From: Flavobacteriaceae bacterium
GTDB lineage: Bacteria > Bacteroidota > Bacteroidia > Flavobacteriales > Flavobacteriaceae
DNA length: 64,000 nucleotides
NCBI GenBank assembly: GCA_002721175.1
Contig: PBJR01000011.1
Location: 65,016-129,015 of the forward strand
Direction of reading: 5' to 3'
Shown: positions 30,001-39,356 of the stretch, one piece after another
How the letters are laid out: each line of letters begins with the position of its first letter
Numbering within the stretch: position 1 is the first letter of the stretch
Made by a program: the position numbers and the translations under genes
Notes under the pieces: generated by a model
Seen by the model: the letters and a program-made list of their open reading frames with translations, nothing else
Databases searched by the model: none
Told to the model about the DNA's origin: nothing

Positions 30001-33000
30001 TCCTCACTTAAAGTGCCTTGACTAATGCCTAAAGATTTTATTTTTTCTAATAAATCCAAAGAAATATTTATCTCATTTAGTTCAGGCCAGACTTCACTAT
30101 TTGGTGCTCCAATCGCACCCGAAGACTTTCTTAATGGTAACTCTAATTGATAATAATTTTGGGTAAAATCATTTCCTAATCTAACAAATGCAACTAAATT
30201 CCCTTGCTCAAAACTGTTAGCGTCAGTATCCTCTGCATGAATGAACATTTTAATTTTTTTATACTGGCGCATATCGACATTAATATTTTTAAAGACTGCT
30301 CGTGCATCTTCTCCTTCCAAATCACAAACATTTAAAACTAGAGATTGTTCGTTTTGTCTAATAATGTTATTATTGTTATTCAATTGTTCGCGCTCAACAT
30401 TAGGAGGAGATACATAGCTTCCATCATTTTCTTGGATCCCTACAATTCCAACGCTAAAGGAAGTTGGTTCTAATAAAGTAGAAGCATCTGAGTCATTATC
30501 GAGTGACTGCTGAAATCTTCTCCAATCACTTCTAACTAAATCAAAAGTACCAAATCTAAATACAGTAGTTTCTGTAAAATCTTTCAAGTAAAGCCTCGTA
30601 AATCTAATAGATCTAAAATCGGATATTCCACCAATAGAACTTGTGTATTGATTAAGTGGAATTCTAAATTGATACCAATTTATTGTATTTGATATTGTAC
30701 CGTCAGGTAAGGGTATGTTTGTAATTGATTTTCTGTCTACAATAAAAGGATTATTTAGATTATTCAACGATGCAGGATTTATATCAATTTCATATTCAAA
30801 GTAACTATCAATAGTATTCATTGTATTATCTCTGTTAATATCTTCTACATCAGGCTGTATTGTGGATCCTCTATTTGTTTCAGTAAATGTATCTGGGGAA
30901 TTTCCTTCAAGGCCATTGTAATATTTATATCTATCGAAAATATCTCCTGTTGTATTTAAATAAAATACATAATTATCATTAGCTGGATCTGCTAAATTGG
31001 AAAAGGACGAAAATCTTGAATCTACTGAATTTGCTTCTTCAATGTCATCATAACCGTCAAGGCCAACATCTTGATTTTCACGCTCTTGACCCTGAGAAGA
31101 AAATGCGTAAATTAAAGATTGATTTTGTGGAGTAACTGTGCCCCAAGTTGTTTGAGGTAATAGATCTATATTCCCATTTTCAGGTAAACCATTTTCATAT
31201 TGCTTTTTGCCGTCTTTTAAAACGTCCTCTGAAATATTACCAAGATTAAGTACAAGCTTTCCTCCTAAGTTACTTGGATTTTGCATAAAAGGATCCATCA
31301 ACCAAAATTCTATATATTCAACATTAGATTGTTCGAAATCTGTTGACGTTAGTTGTCTTGTAATTCCAGCCCAACTATCTTGAGGGTTTTCTAATATGCC
31401 ACTTTCACTTCCTGGTCTATAATTGTATGGGCCTCGCTCTGATGGTCTATATACTAAATCTAAAGAGTTGATAACTGTATACTGGCCAGTAACTAAATCA
31501 ATTTCTGGAAATAGCTCATCAATAAAAATACGTCTGGTATAAAGATCTGAAATGTCCTGATCTGTAACATCTCCAGGACGCTGGGAACTGTAAAAAATTG
31601 GGTCTATAGTGTACCAGTTTAAAAGTGCTCTATCAAATCCATTTTGATAGCCATTGTCGTCTTCATCTCCCTGAGAATAAATTCTACCTAAATCTCTTGG
31701 CCTACTAGATAAAAACCAAGATTGTGGAGTTAATAAACTTATTCCATTTTGAGTTCCCTCAAAATCATCAATGTATGAGGTTACTTCTCTGTTAAAATCA
31801 GTTCCTTTAGGAGCACCAGGTTTTAAATAAGCAAATTCACCACGAAAAGATAAATTTGATTGTACATCAGTATCAATATTGGGAACTTTATTTATCATTC
31901 TAGTAAAAAATGGAACCTCACTTGAATAATTCGTGTTTATACCAAAAATTGTGTTATTAATTGGCTCTGTTCCATAATTTGCCTTTTGTGTCAGAGGGCG
32001 CTCATTTAAGTTTAAAAGTGTTGCTCCAACAAGAAAATTCTTATCAAATTGATGTTCAACATTAAAGCCTGAAAAGCGCTTTGTCTGTTGAGCAAAAACC
32101 GCATTATTTTCAACAGAAACTTGAATTGGAGTATTTGAGGCCTCTAGTGAAGGATCTAATATTTGAACTGTACCAATTTGATAATTTACAGTGTAGTCTA
32201 CTCCTTCAACAAGTAGCCGACCACCGGCGGAAACTCTAACCGAGCCTCTAGGTACATTAAAAGCCCCTAATGGAATTCCTGACCCACCAGAAGATTTATA
32301 TCTTCCTCGAATTTGAAACTTATTTTTTTCGCTGTCCTGGAGCGCAGCAGTTTTTGTATCTTTATACAAAGATTTATAAACATACTTAGCTTGATTGGGA
32401 TTAAAATTCCCAGGCACCGATTCATCAGCTTCATAGTTTTCGTTAGGATCAAGCCTTAAGGTTTCAAATAAAAAATTACCAAAAGGCTCTACCTTCGTAA
32501 ATATAATCTTACCATTTGATGGAAATATCGTTATGCCTGGAACAAAATCAAAGAAACCGTCTCCTTTATTTTGGGGGTCATTATTAAAATTTAGTCTATC
32601 AAAATTAAATAAACGTATTAACGGAATTTCATTTATTGGGTCTTGATTAGAAATTGGCTCTGGAAATGGAGTTCCTGCTTCAGGAGTTATGTAATTTAAC
32701 GAAGATGTTTCATTGTAAAAAATATTCATTTTAAATTCATCTTGAGACAATTGATAAGCTCCAGTGCTGTAAATATTCTTCATCATCAAATCCCATATTG
32801 GCATATCGACATTTGTAATTGGACTTTTTAGCATTTTTAAAATCAAACTCTGATTGTTTATAATCTGATTACCTGTGTTTATATCAGTTGAGACATCAGT
32901 AGCATTCAAACCATCATTCGCAAATTCACCAACTTGAAAAACTTCACCTCCAACGGTGTACTGAAAAGCAACAGCAAGAATTTCATCATTTTGAAGCCTT

Positions 33001-34352
33001 TGATTCAATGATATAAAGCCTAATTGAGTGTTGAGTGTATACTCACTGCCTTCTGTTAATTTCCTGGCATTTTCTAATTTACCATAATCAAAACCTTCAT
33101 TTACTCCTGTTAATAAAAATCCAGATTCAACTGTTGCTATATCCCTGACTGATTGATTAAGTTGAGAATTGGTTCCACCTACGTCGTTAGGGTCAAAGTC
33201 ATTATTGGAATTATTTGGATAAGAACCGGGTGCAACATTAACAAATCCTGCAGGAACTGAAGTAAGTCCGATTCTATCAGTCTCTCCTAAATCTTGAATC
33301 GCAACAATATTACGAATATTTGCTGTCTGGTTGGTTCTGTTGGTAACCCAAACTTCAATTCTAGTTACTTGAACTTGGGTATTTATGAAGGGATAATTTG
33401 CCAAGGCTTGATCATATTGATTTCTAAAAAAGTGGGCTAAAAAAAAGTGCCTGTTTTCATCATAATCAAGACCAAAAAAATCAAACTCTTGCAAAGTACC
33501 ACCTCCTTGAGCAACAATATTTCTGGTTTCTGACCTCTGCTCCGAAAAAACACCAGTAACCGTAGTCTTACCAAACTGCAATTCGGTTTTAACACCAAAC
33601 AACGATTGAGCTCCATTTATCAATGAGCTATTGAGCGGCATATTGATATTCCCTAATTCTAATTTTTGTAAAATATTATCCTCTCCACCATCAACTGTTG
33701 GGTCAAAATCTAATTTAAACACGTTCTGAAAATCAAAAGTAGATTGAGTATCATAATTTAAATTAGCTTGAAGTCGAGTGCCAACCTTGCCCATCAAACT
33801 TAGGCTAATTCTTTGATCAAAATCAAAAGTAAAATTGTTCTGATTGCGCTGGGAAAACGCTGGATTTTCTTGTTTTGTATACATAACCCCTAAATCCATC
33901 TCAATGGAACCCTGAGGAACTATGGAAATAACATTACTACCGAAAATTGTTTCAAAAAATTTATTATTAACATACAAATCAGGTATTAAATTTGCCATTT
34001 CAGATTCATCACTCTTCAATCCTTCATAAGCATCAATTTTTTGTTTGTAATACTCCTTCAAATTTTGCTTTTGAATAAGAGCTATAAATTCATCTGGTGT
34101 AAGAATAAGAGGATAACTAATATTGTAATCACCAACTTTTGAGGTGTAATAGTAGCGATCAGTAATTGGATCGTAAATATACTGACTTATAATAGCACTA
34201 GGATTGGGAAGATTGAGCTCTGAGAATGAAAATGGAGTAATTGAGTCAGTTAAAATTTGAGATTGTTGACCCCACAAAGTAATATTAATGGTGAAAAGAG
34301 TTACCAGAACACATGCATGTTTCAAAAATATCCCTATATTAAAAATTTTCAA
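27099..34352 (-). CDS. sprA: Cell surface protein SprA (gliding motility / type IX secretion translocon)
   Basis: 2417 aa; signal peptide, RYYYTSKVGDYNISYPLILTPDEF, SYIDDFEGTQNGISL, repeated barrel segments, tail TTIRSGFTLRYNFGN, size and gene context typical of SprA. Confidence 0.93.
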   Translation of the reverse strand: MKIFNIGIFLKHACVLVTLFTINITLWGQQSQILTDSITPFSFSELNLPNPSAIISQYIYDPITDRYYYTSKVGDYNISYPLILTPDEFIALIQKQNLKEYYKQKIDAYEGLKSDESEMANLIPDLYVNNKFFETIFGSNVISIVPQGSIEMDLGVMYTKQENPAFSQRNQNNFTFDFDQRISLSLMGKVGTRLQANLNYDTQSTFDFQNVFKLDFDPTVDGGEDNILQKLELGNINMPLNSSLINGAQSLFGVKTELQFGKTTVTGVFSEQRSETRNIVAQGGGTLQEFDFFGLDYDENRHFFLAHFFRNQYDQALANYPFINTQVQVTRIEVWVTNRTNQTANIRNIVAIQDLGETDRIGLTSVPAGFVNVAPGSYPNNSNNDFDPNDVGGTNSQLNQSVRDIATVESGFLLTGVNEGFDYGKLENARKLTEGSEYTLNTQLGFISLNQRLQNDEILAVAFQYTVGGEVFQVGEFANDGLNATDVSTDINTGNQIINNQSLILKMLKSPITNVDMPIWDLMMKNIYSTGAYQLSQDEFKMNIFYNETSSLNYITPEAGTPFPEPISNQDPINEIPLIRLFNFDRLNFNNDPQNKGDGFFDFVPGITIFPSNGKIIFTKVEPFGNFLFETLRLDPNENYEADESVPGNFNPNQAKYVYKSLYKDTKTAALQDSEKNKFQIRGRYKSSGGSGIPLGAFNVPRGSVRVSAGGRLLVEGVDYTVNYQIGTVQILDPSLEASNTPIQVSVENNAVFAQQTKRFSGFNVEHQFDKNFLVGATLLNLNERPLTQKANYGTEPINNTIFGINTNYSSEVPFFTRMINKVPNIDTDVQSNLSFRGEFAYLKPGAPKGTDFNREVTSYIDDFEGTQNGISLLTPQSWFLSSRPRDLGRIYSQGDEDDNGYQNGFDRALLNWYTIDPIFYSSQRPGDVTDQDISDLYTRRIFIDELFPEIDLVTGQYTVINSLDLVYRPSERGPYNYRPGSESGILENPQDSWAGITRQLTSTDFEQSNVEYIEFWLMDPFMQNPSNLGGKLVLNLGNISEDVLKDGKKQYENGLPENGNIDLLPQTTWGTVTPQNQSLIYAFSSQGQERENQDVGLDGYDDIEEANSVDSRFSSFSNLADPANDNYVFYLNTTGDIFDRYKYYNGLEGNSPDTFTETNRGSTIQPDVEDINRDNTMNTIDSYFEYEIDINPASLNNLNNPFIVDRKSITNIPLPDGTISNTINWYQFRIPLNQYTSSIGGISDFRSIRFTRLYLKDFTETTVFRFGTFDLVRSDWRRFQQSLDNDSDASTLLEPTSFSVGIVGIQENDGSYVSPPNVEREQLNNNNNIIRQNEQSLVLNVCDLEGEDARAVFKNINVDMRQYKKIKMFIHAEDTDANSFEQGNLVAFVRLGNDFTQNYYQLELPLRKSSGAIGAPNSEVWPELNEINISLDLLEKIKSLGISQGTLSEEDPIFYDVIEGVLQENPVDEFSAFSLTSISGQNEPPYEQRIAIKGNPNFGDIRNLMIGVKNIGNTDLCSEVWFNELRIADMDNEGGWASMLSMDTNIADFLNINATAKRSTAGFGSIDQNPNERSREDLKQYDVVTNINLGQLFPKTWGIQIPFNYGQAETLITPEYDQQFKDIKLQTRLDAAESDDERERILGQSEDYTKRQSINFIGVKKQKTNNAKPKVHNIENFTFNYSFNEIKHRDFEIENSLDQNVRLGANYTYSFEPLNFEPFRNNDSLLTGRYWKLLKDFNLNLRPSNIVVNSDIIRQYNNQKFRDADLGTNNITIDELIRRNYTFDLQYTVNYQLTSSLNLNFSSSNNHIVRNYFIDNELNGDQDPKLDIWDKFFDFGDPNRHTQQLGINYKLPFNKIPTLSFINSNYSYTGDFQWEKGSDLFGELDIDGQTFNLGNTISNANRHNINTSLDMRQFYNYLGIKKPRSSGRSSMSRASRDGSQSRTSPRNKKDKFSLKDFSLNFLTGINRMQINYSENNSSFLPGYLPIPGLIGTLKPTFQYTLGSQRDIRHISARNGWLTTFDQFNQQYAEAHNTNLDFSINTEPLNDLKIDFNGGRTYSSNFTENFNTSDINGDGFSNTYNSLIQNSFGNFNISTSLIKTSFKKSDEFRSESFNDFKENRIIIARRLADNFYGQSGYSNDIDGFPLGFGKNSQSVLLPAFLSAYSGKDPNKISLDAFRDIPIPNWNLKYTGFMRNKWFKKYFRRFSVTHAYRASYTVNQFRTNLDYYKADPNLAYEFQDPQVLDQSGNFKSENLFSNLNLVEQFSPLVKLDFEMKSSVKVSAELKKDRSLSISFDNNLLTEIQGFEYIFGLGYRIKDLRIKSKLAGPRKIIKSDLNMKADVSIRNNKTIVRYLDLENNQVSAGQTIWSFRYAADYAFSNNLTAIFYFDYAFSEYAISTAFPQTTIRSGFTLRYNFGN

Positions 34353-34355
34353 AAA

Positions 34356-34937
34356 TTAAAGATTTTTTAAGGCTTCTTTTATAATTTCTTCAACTGATTT
34401 ATTTGGTGATTGACTTATTATTTTTGCAATCACAAGTTCAGTTTGTTTTTTTCCAAAACCCAATACTTCCAATGCAGATAACGCTTCATCTTTATTTGTA
34501 TTGTTTGAAACAGAAGGAGATTTATCAATATTATAAATTTTTAAAACCTTATCCTTTAATTCAATTATAACTCTTTGAGCTGTTTTAAGTCCTATTCCCT
34601 TTACTGATTGTATTAAACCCACATTTTCAGATGAGATTCCGTTCCTAATCTCCTCAGGAGTAAGTGATGATAACATTGTTCTTGCGGTATTTGTTCCAAT
34701 GCCACTGACTGAAATTAGTAATCTAAAAATTTCACGCTCAGTTAGAGTAGCAAAACCATACAATTTATGAGCATCTTCTTTGACTTGTAAATGAGTTAGT
34801 AGTGTTATAGATTCCTGATCTGGTATTTGTGAAAATGTATTTAATGAAATGTGAACGAAATATCCTATCCCATTGCAATCTATAACAACTCCAGTGGGTG
34901 ACTTCTCTACTAATCTTCCTTTGAGGTGAGTAATCAT
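34356..34937 (-). CDS. ruvA: Holliday junction branch migration protein RuvA
   Basis: MITHLKGRLVEKSPTGVVIDCNGIGYFVHIS, LISVSGIGTNTARTMLS, VKGIGLKTAQRVIIELKDK. Confidence 0.97.
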   Translation of the reverse strand: MITHLKGRLVEKSPTGVVIDCNGIGYFVHISLNTFSQIPDQESITLLTHLQVKEDAHKLYGFATLTEREIFRLLISVSGIGTNTARTMLSSLTPEEIRNGISSENVGLIQSVKGIGLKTAQRVIIELKDKVLKIYNIDKSPSVSNNTNKDEALSALEVLGFGKKQTELVIAKIISQSPNKSVEEIIKEALKNL

Positions 34938-35006
34938 TTTTTAATATTTGGAGGTTAAATGTAGTAAATTTATTATAGATTATTATCTCAATTAAAGGAC
35001 ATAAAA

Positions 35007-37283
35007 TTAATTGTTACTCTTTTGCTGAGCATCAACAACTGCCACTGCGGTCATATTGACTATTTCGTCAACGCTAGCTCCAAATTGAATGATATGGACA
35101 GGTTCTTTTAATCCCATCATTATTGGACCAATTGATTCAGCTCTGTTAAGTTCCTTGAGCAATTTGTAAGTAATATTAGCAGACTCTAAATTTGGAAAAA
35201 TAAGAGCATTTACTTTTTTATTAGCAAGCTTAGAAAAAGGAAAATTGGATCTCAATAATTCGCTGTTTAGTGCAAAGTCCGTTTGCAATTCACCATCAAC
35301 AGATAAATCAGGATGACGCCTATGCAGATAATTTACTGCTTCGCGAACTTTCTTAGCACTCTGATCCTTTGATGAACCAAAGTTTGAGTAAGATAACATG
35401 GCCATTACAGGGGTTATTCCAAACATTTTCATAACCACGGAAGTCATCTGAGTAATTTTGATCAAATCATGAGATGACGGATTTATATTTATCGCTGTAT
35501 CACTCAAAAACATGGGGCCGCGTTGAGTAATCATAACATTAGTAGTAGCGATTCTTGTTGATCCTGGAGCAAGACCGATTAATTCTAACATTGGTTTTAC
35601 AATCGATGGATAACTTCTTGAGTAACCTGTAATTAATGCATCTGCATCACCCTCATTTACCATCATTGCAGCAAAATAATTTCGCTCACGCATAAGTTTC
35701 TGGGCAGAAAAAAGAGTTTGACCATGTCTGCGTTGCTGTTTCCAAAAAACTTCTCCATACCTGTTCTTTTGATCAACATGTTCATCATCCTTAGGATCAA
35801 TTATTAATAAATCAGCATCAAATTCTAATTCTTGTTTCAATTGCTGTATCACATTCTTGTTACCTAATAAAATAGGATGTGCGATTCCCTCTTCATGGAC
35901 AATTTGTGCAGCCTTTAATACATCTAATTGATCTGCCTCGGCAAATACTACACGCTTTGGATCTAGTTTTGCACGATCAAATAATAGGCGAACAATTTTA
36001 TTGTCTGCGTTCATCCTATTAAGTAATGTCTCTTTATATTTATCCCAATCAAATATTGGAGATTGTGCAACACCGCTTTCTATTGCTGCTTTTGCCACAG
36101 CTGGAGGTATTTTAGAAATTAGCCTTGGGTCAAAGGGCTTTGGAATAATATAATCTTTGCCAAAGGTTAATCTCATTTTTCCATATGCAATATTAACTTG
36201 CTCAGGGACAGGTTCTTTAGCTAATTCAGCTAGAGCTACTACAGCCGCCTTTTTCATTTCCTCATTAATATTTGTTGCACGAACATCTAAAGCGCCTCTG
36301 AATATAAATGGAAATCCTAAAACGTTATTAACCTGGTTAGGATTGTCACTTCTCCCAGTTGCCATTATAATGTCAGATCTTGTTTTTATGGCCAAGTCAT
36401 ACTTGATTTCAGGGTTTGGATTAGCCATAGCAAATACAATGGGGGATTTTGCCATTGAAGCCAACATGTCAGGTGTAACTAAATCAGAAATTGAAAGTCC
36501 AATAAAAACATCTGCGTCAGTCATTGCCTCTTCTAGAGATTCTATATTTCTGGAAGTAGCAAATTCAGCTTTTTGACTACTTAATCCAGTTCGATCTTTT
36601 CGAATTACCCCCTTACTATCTAACATTACAATATTCGTTGATTTAGCTCCGAATGATTTATAAAGTCGTGTACATGAAATTGCAGCAGCTCCAGCTCCGC
36701 TAACTACAATTTTTACTTCTTCAATCTTTTTGTTTGCTAATTCAAGTGCATTTAGCAGTGCAGCTGCAGAAATAATTGCAGTTCCGTGCTGGTCGTCATG
36801 CATCACTGGAATATTTAAGTCCTCCTTAAGTCTCCTTTCTATTTCAAATGCCTCAGGTGCTTTAATATCCTCAAGGTTAATACCGCCAAATGTTGGTGCG
36901 ATATTTTTAACAGTATTGATAAATTCGTCAACGTCCTCAGTATTTACTTCAATATCAAAAACATCAATATCTGCAAAAATTTTAAATAAAACTCCTTTAC
37001 CTTCCATTACAGGTTTTGCAGCTTCTGGTCCAATATTGCCAAGACCTAAAACTGCCGTACCATTTGAGATGACCGCAACTAAATTGCCTTTGGACGTGTA
37101 TTTGTAAACATCTGATAAGTTTTCTTTTATCTCTAAGCATGGAGCTGCAACTCCAGGTGAGTATGCTAAAGAGAGATCTCTTTGAGTGGCGTATTTTTTT
37201 GTTGGTATGACCTCTATTTTCCCTGCATTAGGTTTGGCATGATATGCAAGTGCCTCTAAGTCTTGTCTAGTTCGCTTGGCCAT
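35007..37283 (-). CDS. maeB: NADP-dependent malic enzyme with phosphotransacetylase-like C-terminal domain
   Basis: YSPGVAAPCLEI, NGTAVLGLGNIGPEAAKPVMEGKGVLFK, MHDDQHGTAI; C-terminal PTA-like domain (VVFAEADQLDVLKAAQIVHEEGIAHPILLG). Confidence 0.95.
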   Translation of the reverse strand: MAKRTRQDLEALAYHAKPNAGKIEVIPTKKYATQRDLSLAYSPGVAAPCLEIKENLSDVYKYTSKGNLVAVISNGTAVLGLGNIGPEAAKPVMEGKGVLFKIFADIDVFDIEVNTEDVDEFINTVKNIAPTFGGINLEDIKAPEAFEIERRLKEDLNIPVMHDDQHGTAIISAAALLNALELANKKIEEVKIVVSGAGAAAISCTRLYKSFGAKSTNIVMLDSKGVIRKDRTGLSSQKAEFATSRNIESLEEAMTDADVFIGLSISDLVTPDMLASMAKSPIVFAMANPNPEIKYDLAIKTRSDIIMATGRSDNPNQVNNVLGFPFIFRGALDVRATNINEEMKKAAVVALAELAKEPVPEQVNIAYGKMRLTFGKDYIIPKPFDPRLISKIPPAVAKAAIESGVAQSPIFDWDKYKETLLNRMNADNKIVRLLFDRAKLDPKRVVFAEADQLDVLKAAQIVHEEGIAHPILLGNKNVIQQLKQELEFDADLLIIDPKDDEHVDQKNRYGEVFWKQQRRHGQTLFSAQKLMRERNYFAAMMVNEGDADALITGYSRSYPSIVKPMLELIGLAPGSTRIATTNVMITQRGPMFLSDTAININPSSHDLIKITQMTSVVMKMFGITPVMAMLSYSNFGSSKDQSAKKVREAVNYLHRRHPDLSVDGELQTDFALNSELLRSNFPFSKLANKKVNALIFPNLESANITYKLLKELNRAESIGPIMMGLKEPVHIIQFGASVDEIVNMTAVAVVDAQQKSNN

Positions 37284-37341
37284 AAAATTTAATTTATTAA
37301 ATGTACAAAGTTAAAAGAATCTAATTTATTGTCATCAAATT

Positions 37342-38268
37342 TTAATCACTTAAAAATTTAATATTTCTAGTAACACCCTTGTATTTAGCTCTTTTCAGAG
37401 CAGATTTCTTAAATACTTTTTTAAAGGTTTGTTCGGTAAGTTCATGCCATTCACCTCTAGTCATAGATATCATTTTAGGATCTGGCTGAAAAAGGGGTTC
37501 ACTGTGATTTTTTGAAAAACGATTCCAAGGGCAAACATCTTGGCAAATATCACAACCAAACATCCAGTTTTCAAACTTACCCTTGTAATCATTTGGAATA
37601 TTTTCTTTAAGTTCAATCGTGAAATAAGAAATACACTTGTCCCCATCCACTTTGTATGGCTCAGAAATTGCATCAGTTGGACATGCATCTATACAAGCCG
37701 TACAACTACCGCAGTGATCTGTCACAGAAGTATCATAATCAAGGTCTATATCTACAATTAACTCAGCTATAAAATAGTAAGAACCAACATTCTTAGAAAT
37801 CAAATTAGTATTTTTCCCAATCCATCCTAAACCCGATCTTTTAGCCCACGACCTCTCCATAACTGGGGCAGAATCAACAAAAGCTCGGCCATGAACATCT
37901 CCTATTTTAGACTTAATAAATTCAAGAAGTTGAACCAACTTTTTCTTTATTACATAGTGATAATCTGTTCCATAAGCATACTTACTTATCTTTGGTGCAG
38001 TTGCATGCACTTGAGTTTTATCCGTGTAATAATTATATGATAATGAAATAACACTTTTAGATCCTTCAACCAACAAAGTTGGATTTAGACGTTTATCAAA
38101 ATGATTTTCCATGTATTTCATCTTACCATGCTTGCCCTCATTCAACCATTTTTCTAGCCTTGGAGCTTCGTCTTCTAAAAACTCTGCTTTACTGATTCCA
38201 CATGATAAAAAACCGATTCTTTTAGCCTCGGCCTTTATAAGCTTTGAATATATCAACTTTGAAGACAT
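37342..38268 (-). CDS. queG: Epoxyqueuosine reductase
   Basis: [65 protein letters not shown] start 38292 overlaps ruvB; the ATG at 38268 ([10 protein letters not shown]) is preferred. Confidence 0.95.
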   Translation of the reverse strand: MSSKLIYSKLIKAEAKRIGFLSCGISKAEFLEDEAPRLEKWLNEGKHGKMKYMENHFDKRLNPTLLVEGSKSVISLSYNYYTDKTQVHATAPKISKYAYGTDYHYVIKKKLVQLLEFIKSKIGDVHGRAFVDSAPVMERSWAKRSGLGWIGKNTNLISKNVGSYYFIAELIVDIDLDYDTSVTDHCGSCTACIDACPTDAISEPYKVDGDKCISYFTIELKENIPNDYKGKFENWMFGCDICQDVCPWNRFSKNHSEPLFQPDPKMISMTRGEWHELTEQTFKKVFKKSALKRAKYKGVTRNIKFLSD

Positions 38269-38269
38269 T

Positions 38270-39292
38270 TTAGAAAAGTCTTTCTTGGTCACTCTTTTTC
38301 TCTACGCCCAAATGTTTATATGCAAGTTCTGTCACCTGTCGCCCTCTAGGGGTACGCATTATAAAACCCTGTTGAATTAGAAATGGTTCATATACTTCTT
38401 CAATAGTTTCTTGGTTCTCACTAACTGCTGTAGCAATAGTAGTAATTCCTACTGGTCCACCTTTAAATTTATCTATAATTGTATTTAGAATCCTATTATC
38501 CATTTCATCTAAGCCATATTTATCAACATTTAAAGCTTTTAAACCAAATTTTGCTATTTCATTATTAATAGTTCCGTCCCCCTTAATTTGAGCAAAGTCT
38601 CTTATTCGTCTTAACAAAGAATTTGCAATTCTTGGTGTTCCACGGCTTCTGCTTGCTATTTCAATAGCCGCATCTTTATTAATTGAAACTCCTAAAATTT
38701 TAGCGCTACGCTGAACTATTATGGAAAGTAGCTCAGTTGAATAGTATTCTAAACGACTATTTATACCGAAGCGAGCTCTCATTGGAGCAGTCAAAAGTCC
38801 AGAACGGGTTGTTGCTCCAACTAGCGTAAATGGATTGAGGTTTATTTGAACCGATCTTGCATTTGGCCCAGTTTCTATCATTATATCAATCTTGTAGTCT
38901 TCCATTGCTGAGTATAAATATTCCTCTACTATTGGACTTAATCTGTGAATTTCGTCAATGAATAAAACATCACGAGCCTCCAAGTTTGTCAACAAACCAG
39001 CTAAATCACCAGGTTTATCAAGCACAGGTCCTGAGGTAACTTTAATTCCAACATTCAGTTCATTAGCTAGAATATATGCAAGAGTTGTTTTACCAAGCCC
39101 AGGAGGTCCATGAAACAAAGTATGGTCCAAAGCCTCATTCCTTTCGGCTGCTGCTTTAACAAAAATTTTGAGATTATCTAGTACCTGTTTTTGACCAGAA
39201 AAATCATTAAAGGTCAGAGGTCTTAAGACCTTTTCAATATCATGATCTTCTGATGATAAATTTTTGTCTGTTGGATCAAGGTTATCATTCAT
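38270..39292 (-). CDS. ruvB: Holliday junction branch migration helicase RuvB
   Basis: [33 protein letters not shown] (Walker A), [45 protein letters not shown]. Confidence 0.98.
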   Translation of the reverse strand: MNDNLDPTDKNLSSEDHDIEKVLRPLTFNDFSGQKQVLDNLKIFVKAAAERNEALDHTLFHGPPGLGKTTLAYILANELNVGIKVTSGPVLDKPGDLAGLLTNLEARDVLFIDEIHRLSPIVEEYLYSAMEDYKIDIMIETGPNARSVQINLNPFTLVGATTRSGLLTAPMRARFGINSRLEYYSTELLSIIVQRSAKILGVSINKDAAIEIASRSRGTPRIANSLLRRIRDFAQIKGDGTINNEIAKFGLKALNVDKYGLDEMDNRILNTIIDKFKGGPVGITTIATAVSENQETIEEVYEPFLIQQGFIMRTPRGRQVTELAYKHLGVEKKSDQERLF

Positions 39293-39356
39293 AGAACAAA
39301 TATAACGAAAAAGGCTATCCAGATTGTATAAAGAAAATCCAATTGACTAATAGCGA

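Noticed and set aside
36157-37107. Plus-strand ORFs of 139 and 125 aa opposite maeB
   Set aside because: Antisense shadow ORFs over a strongly conserved enzyme.
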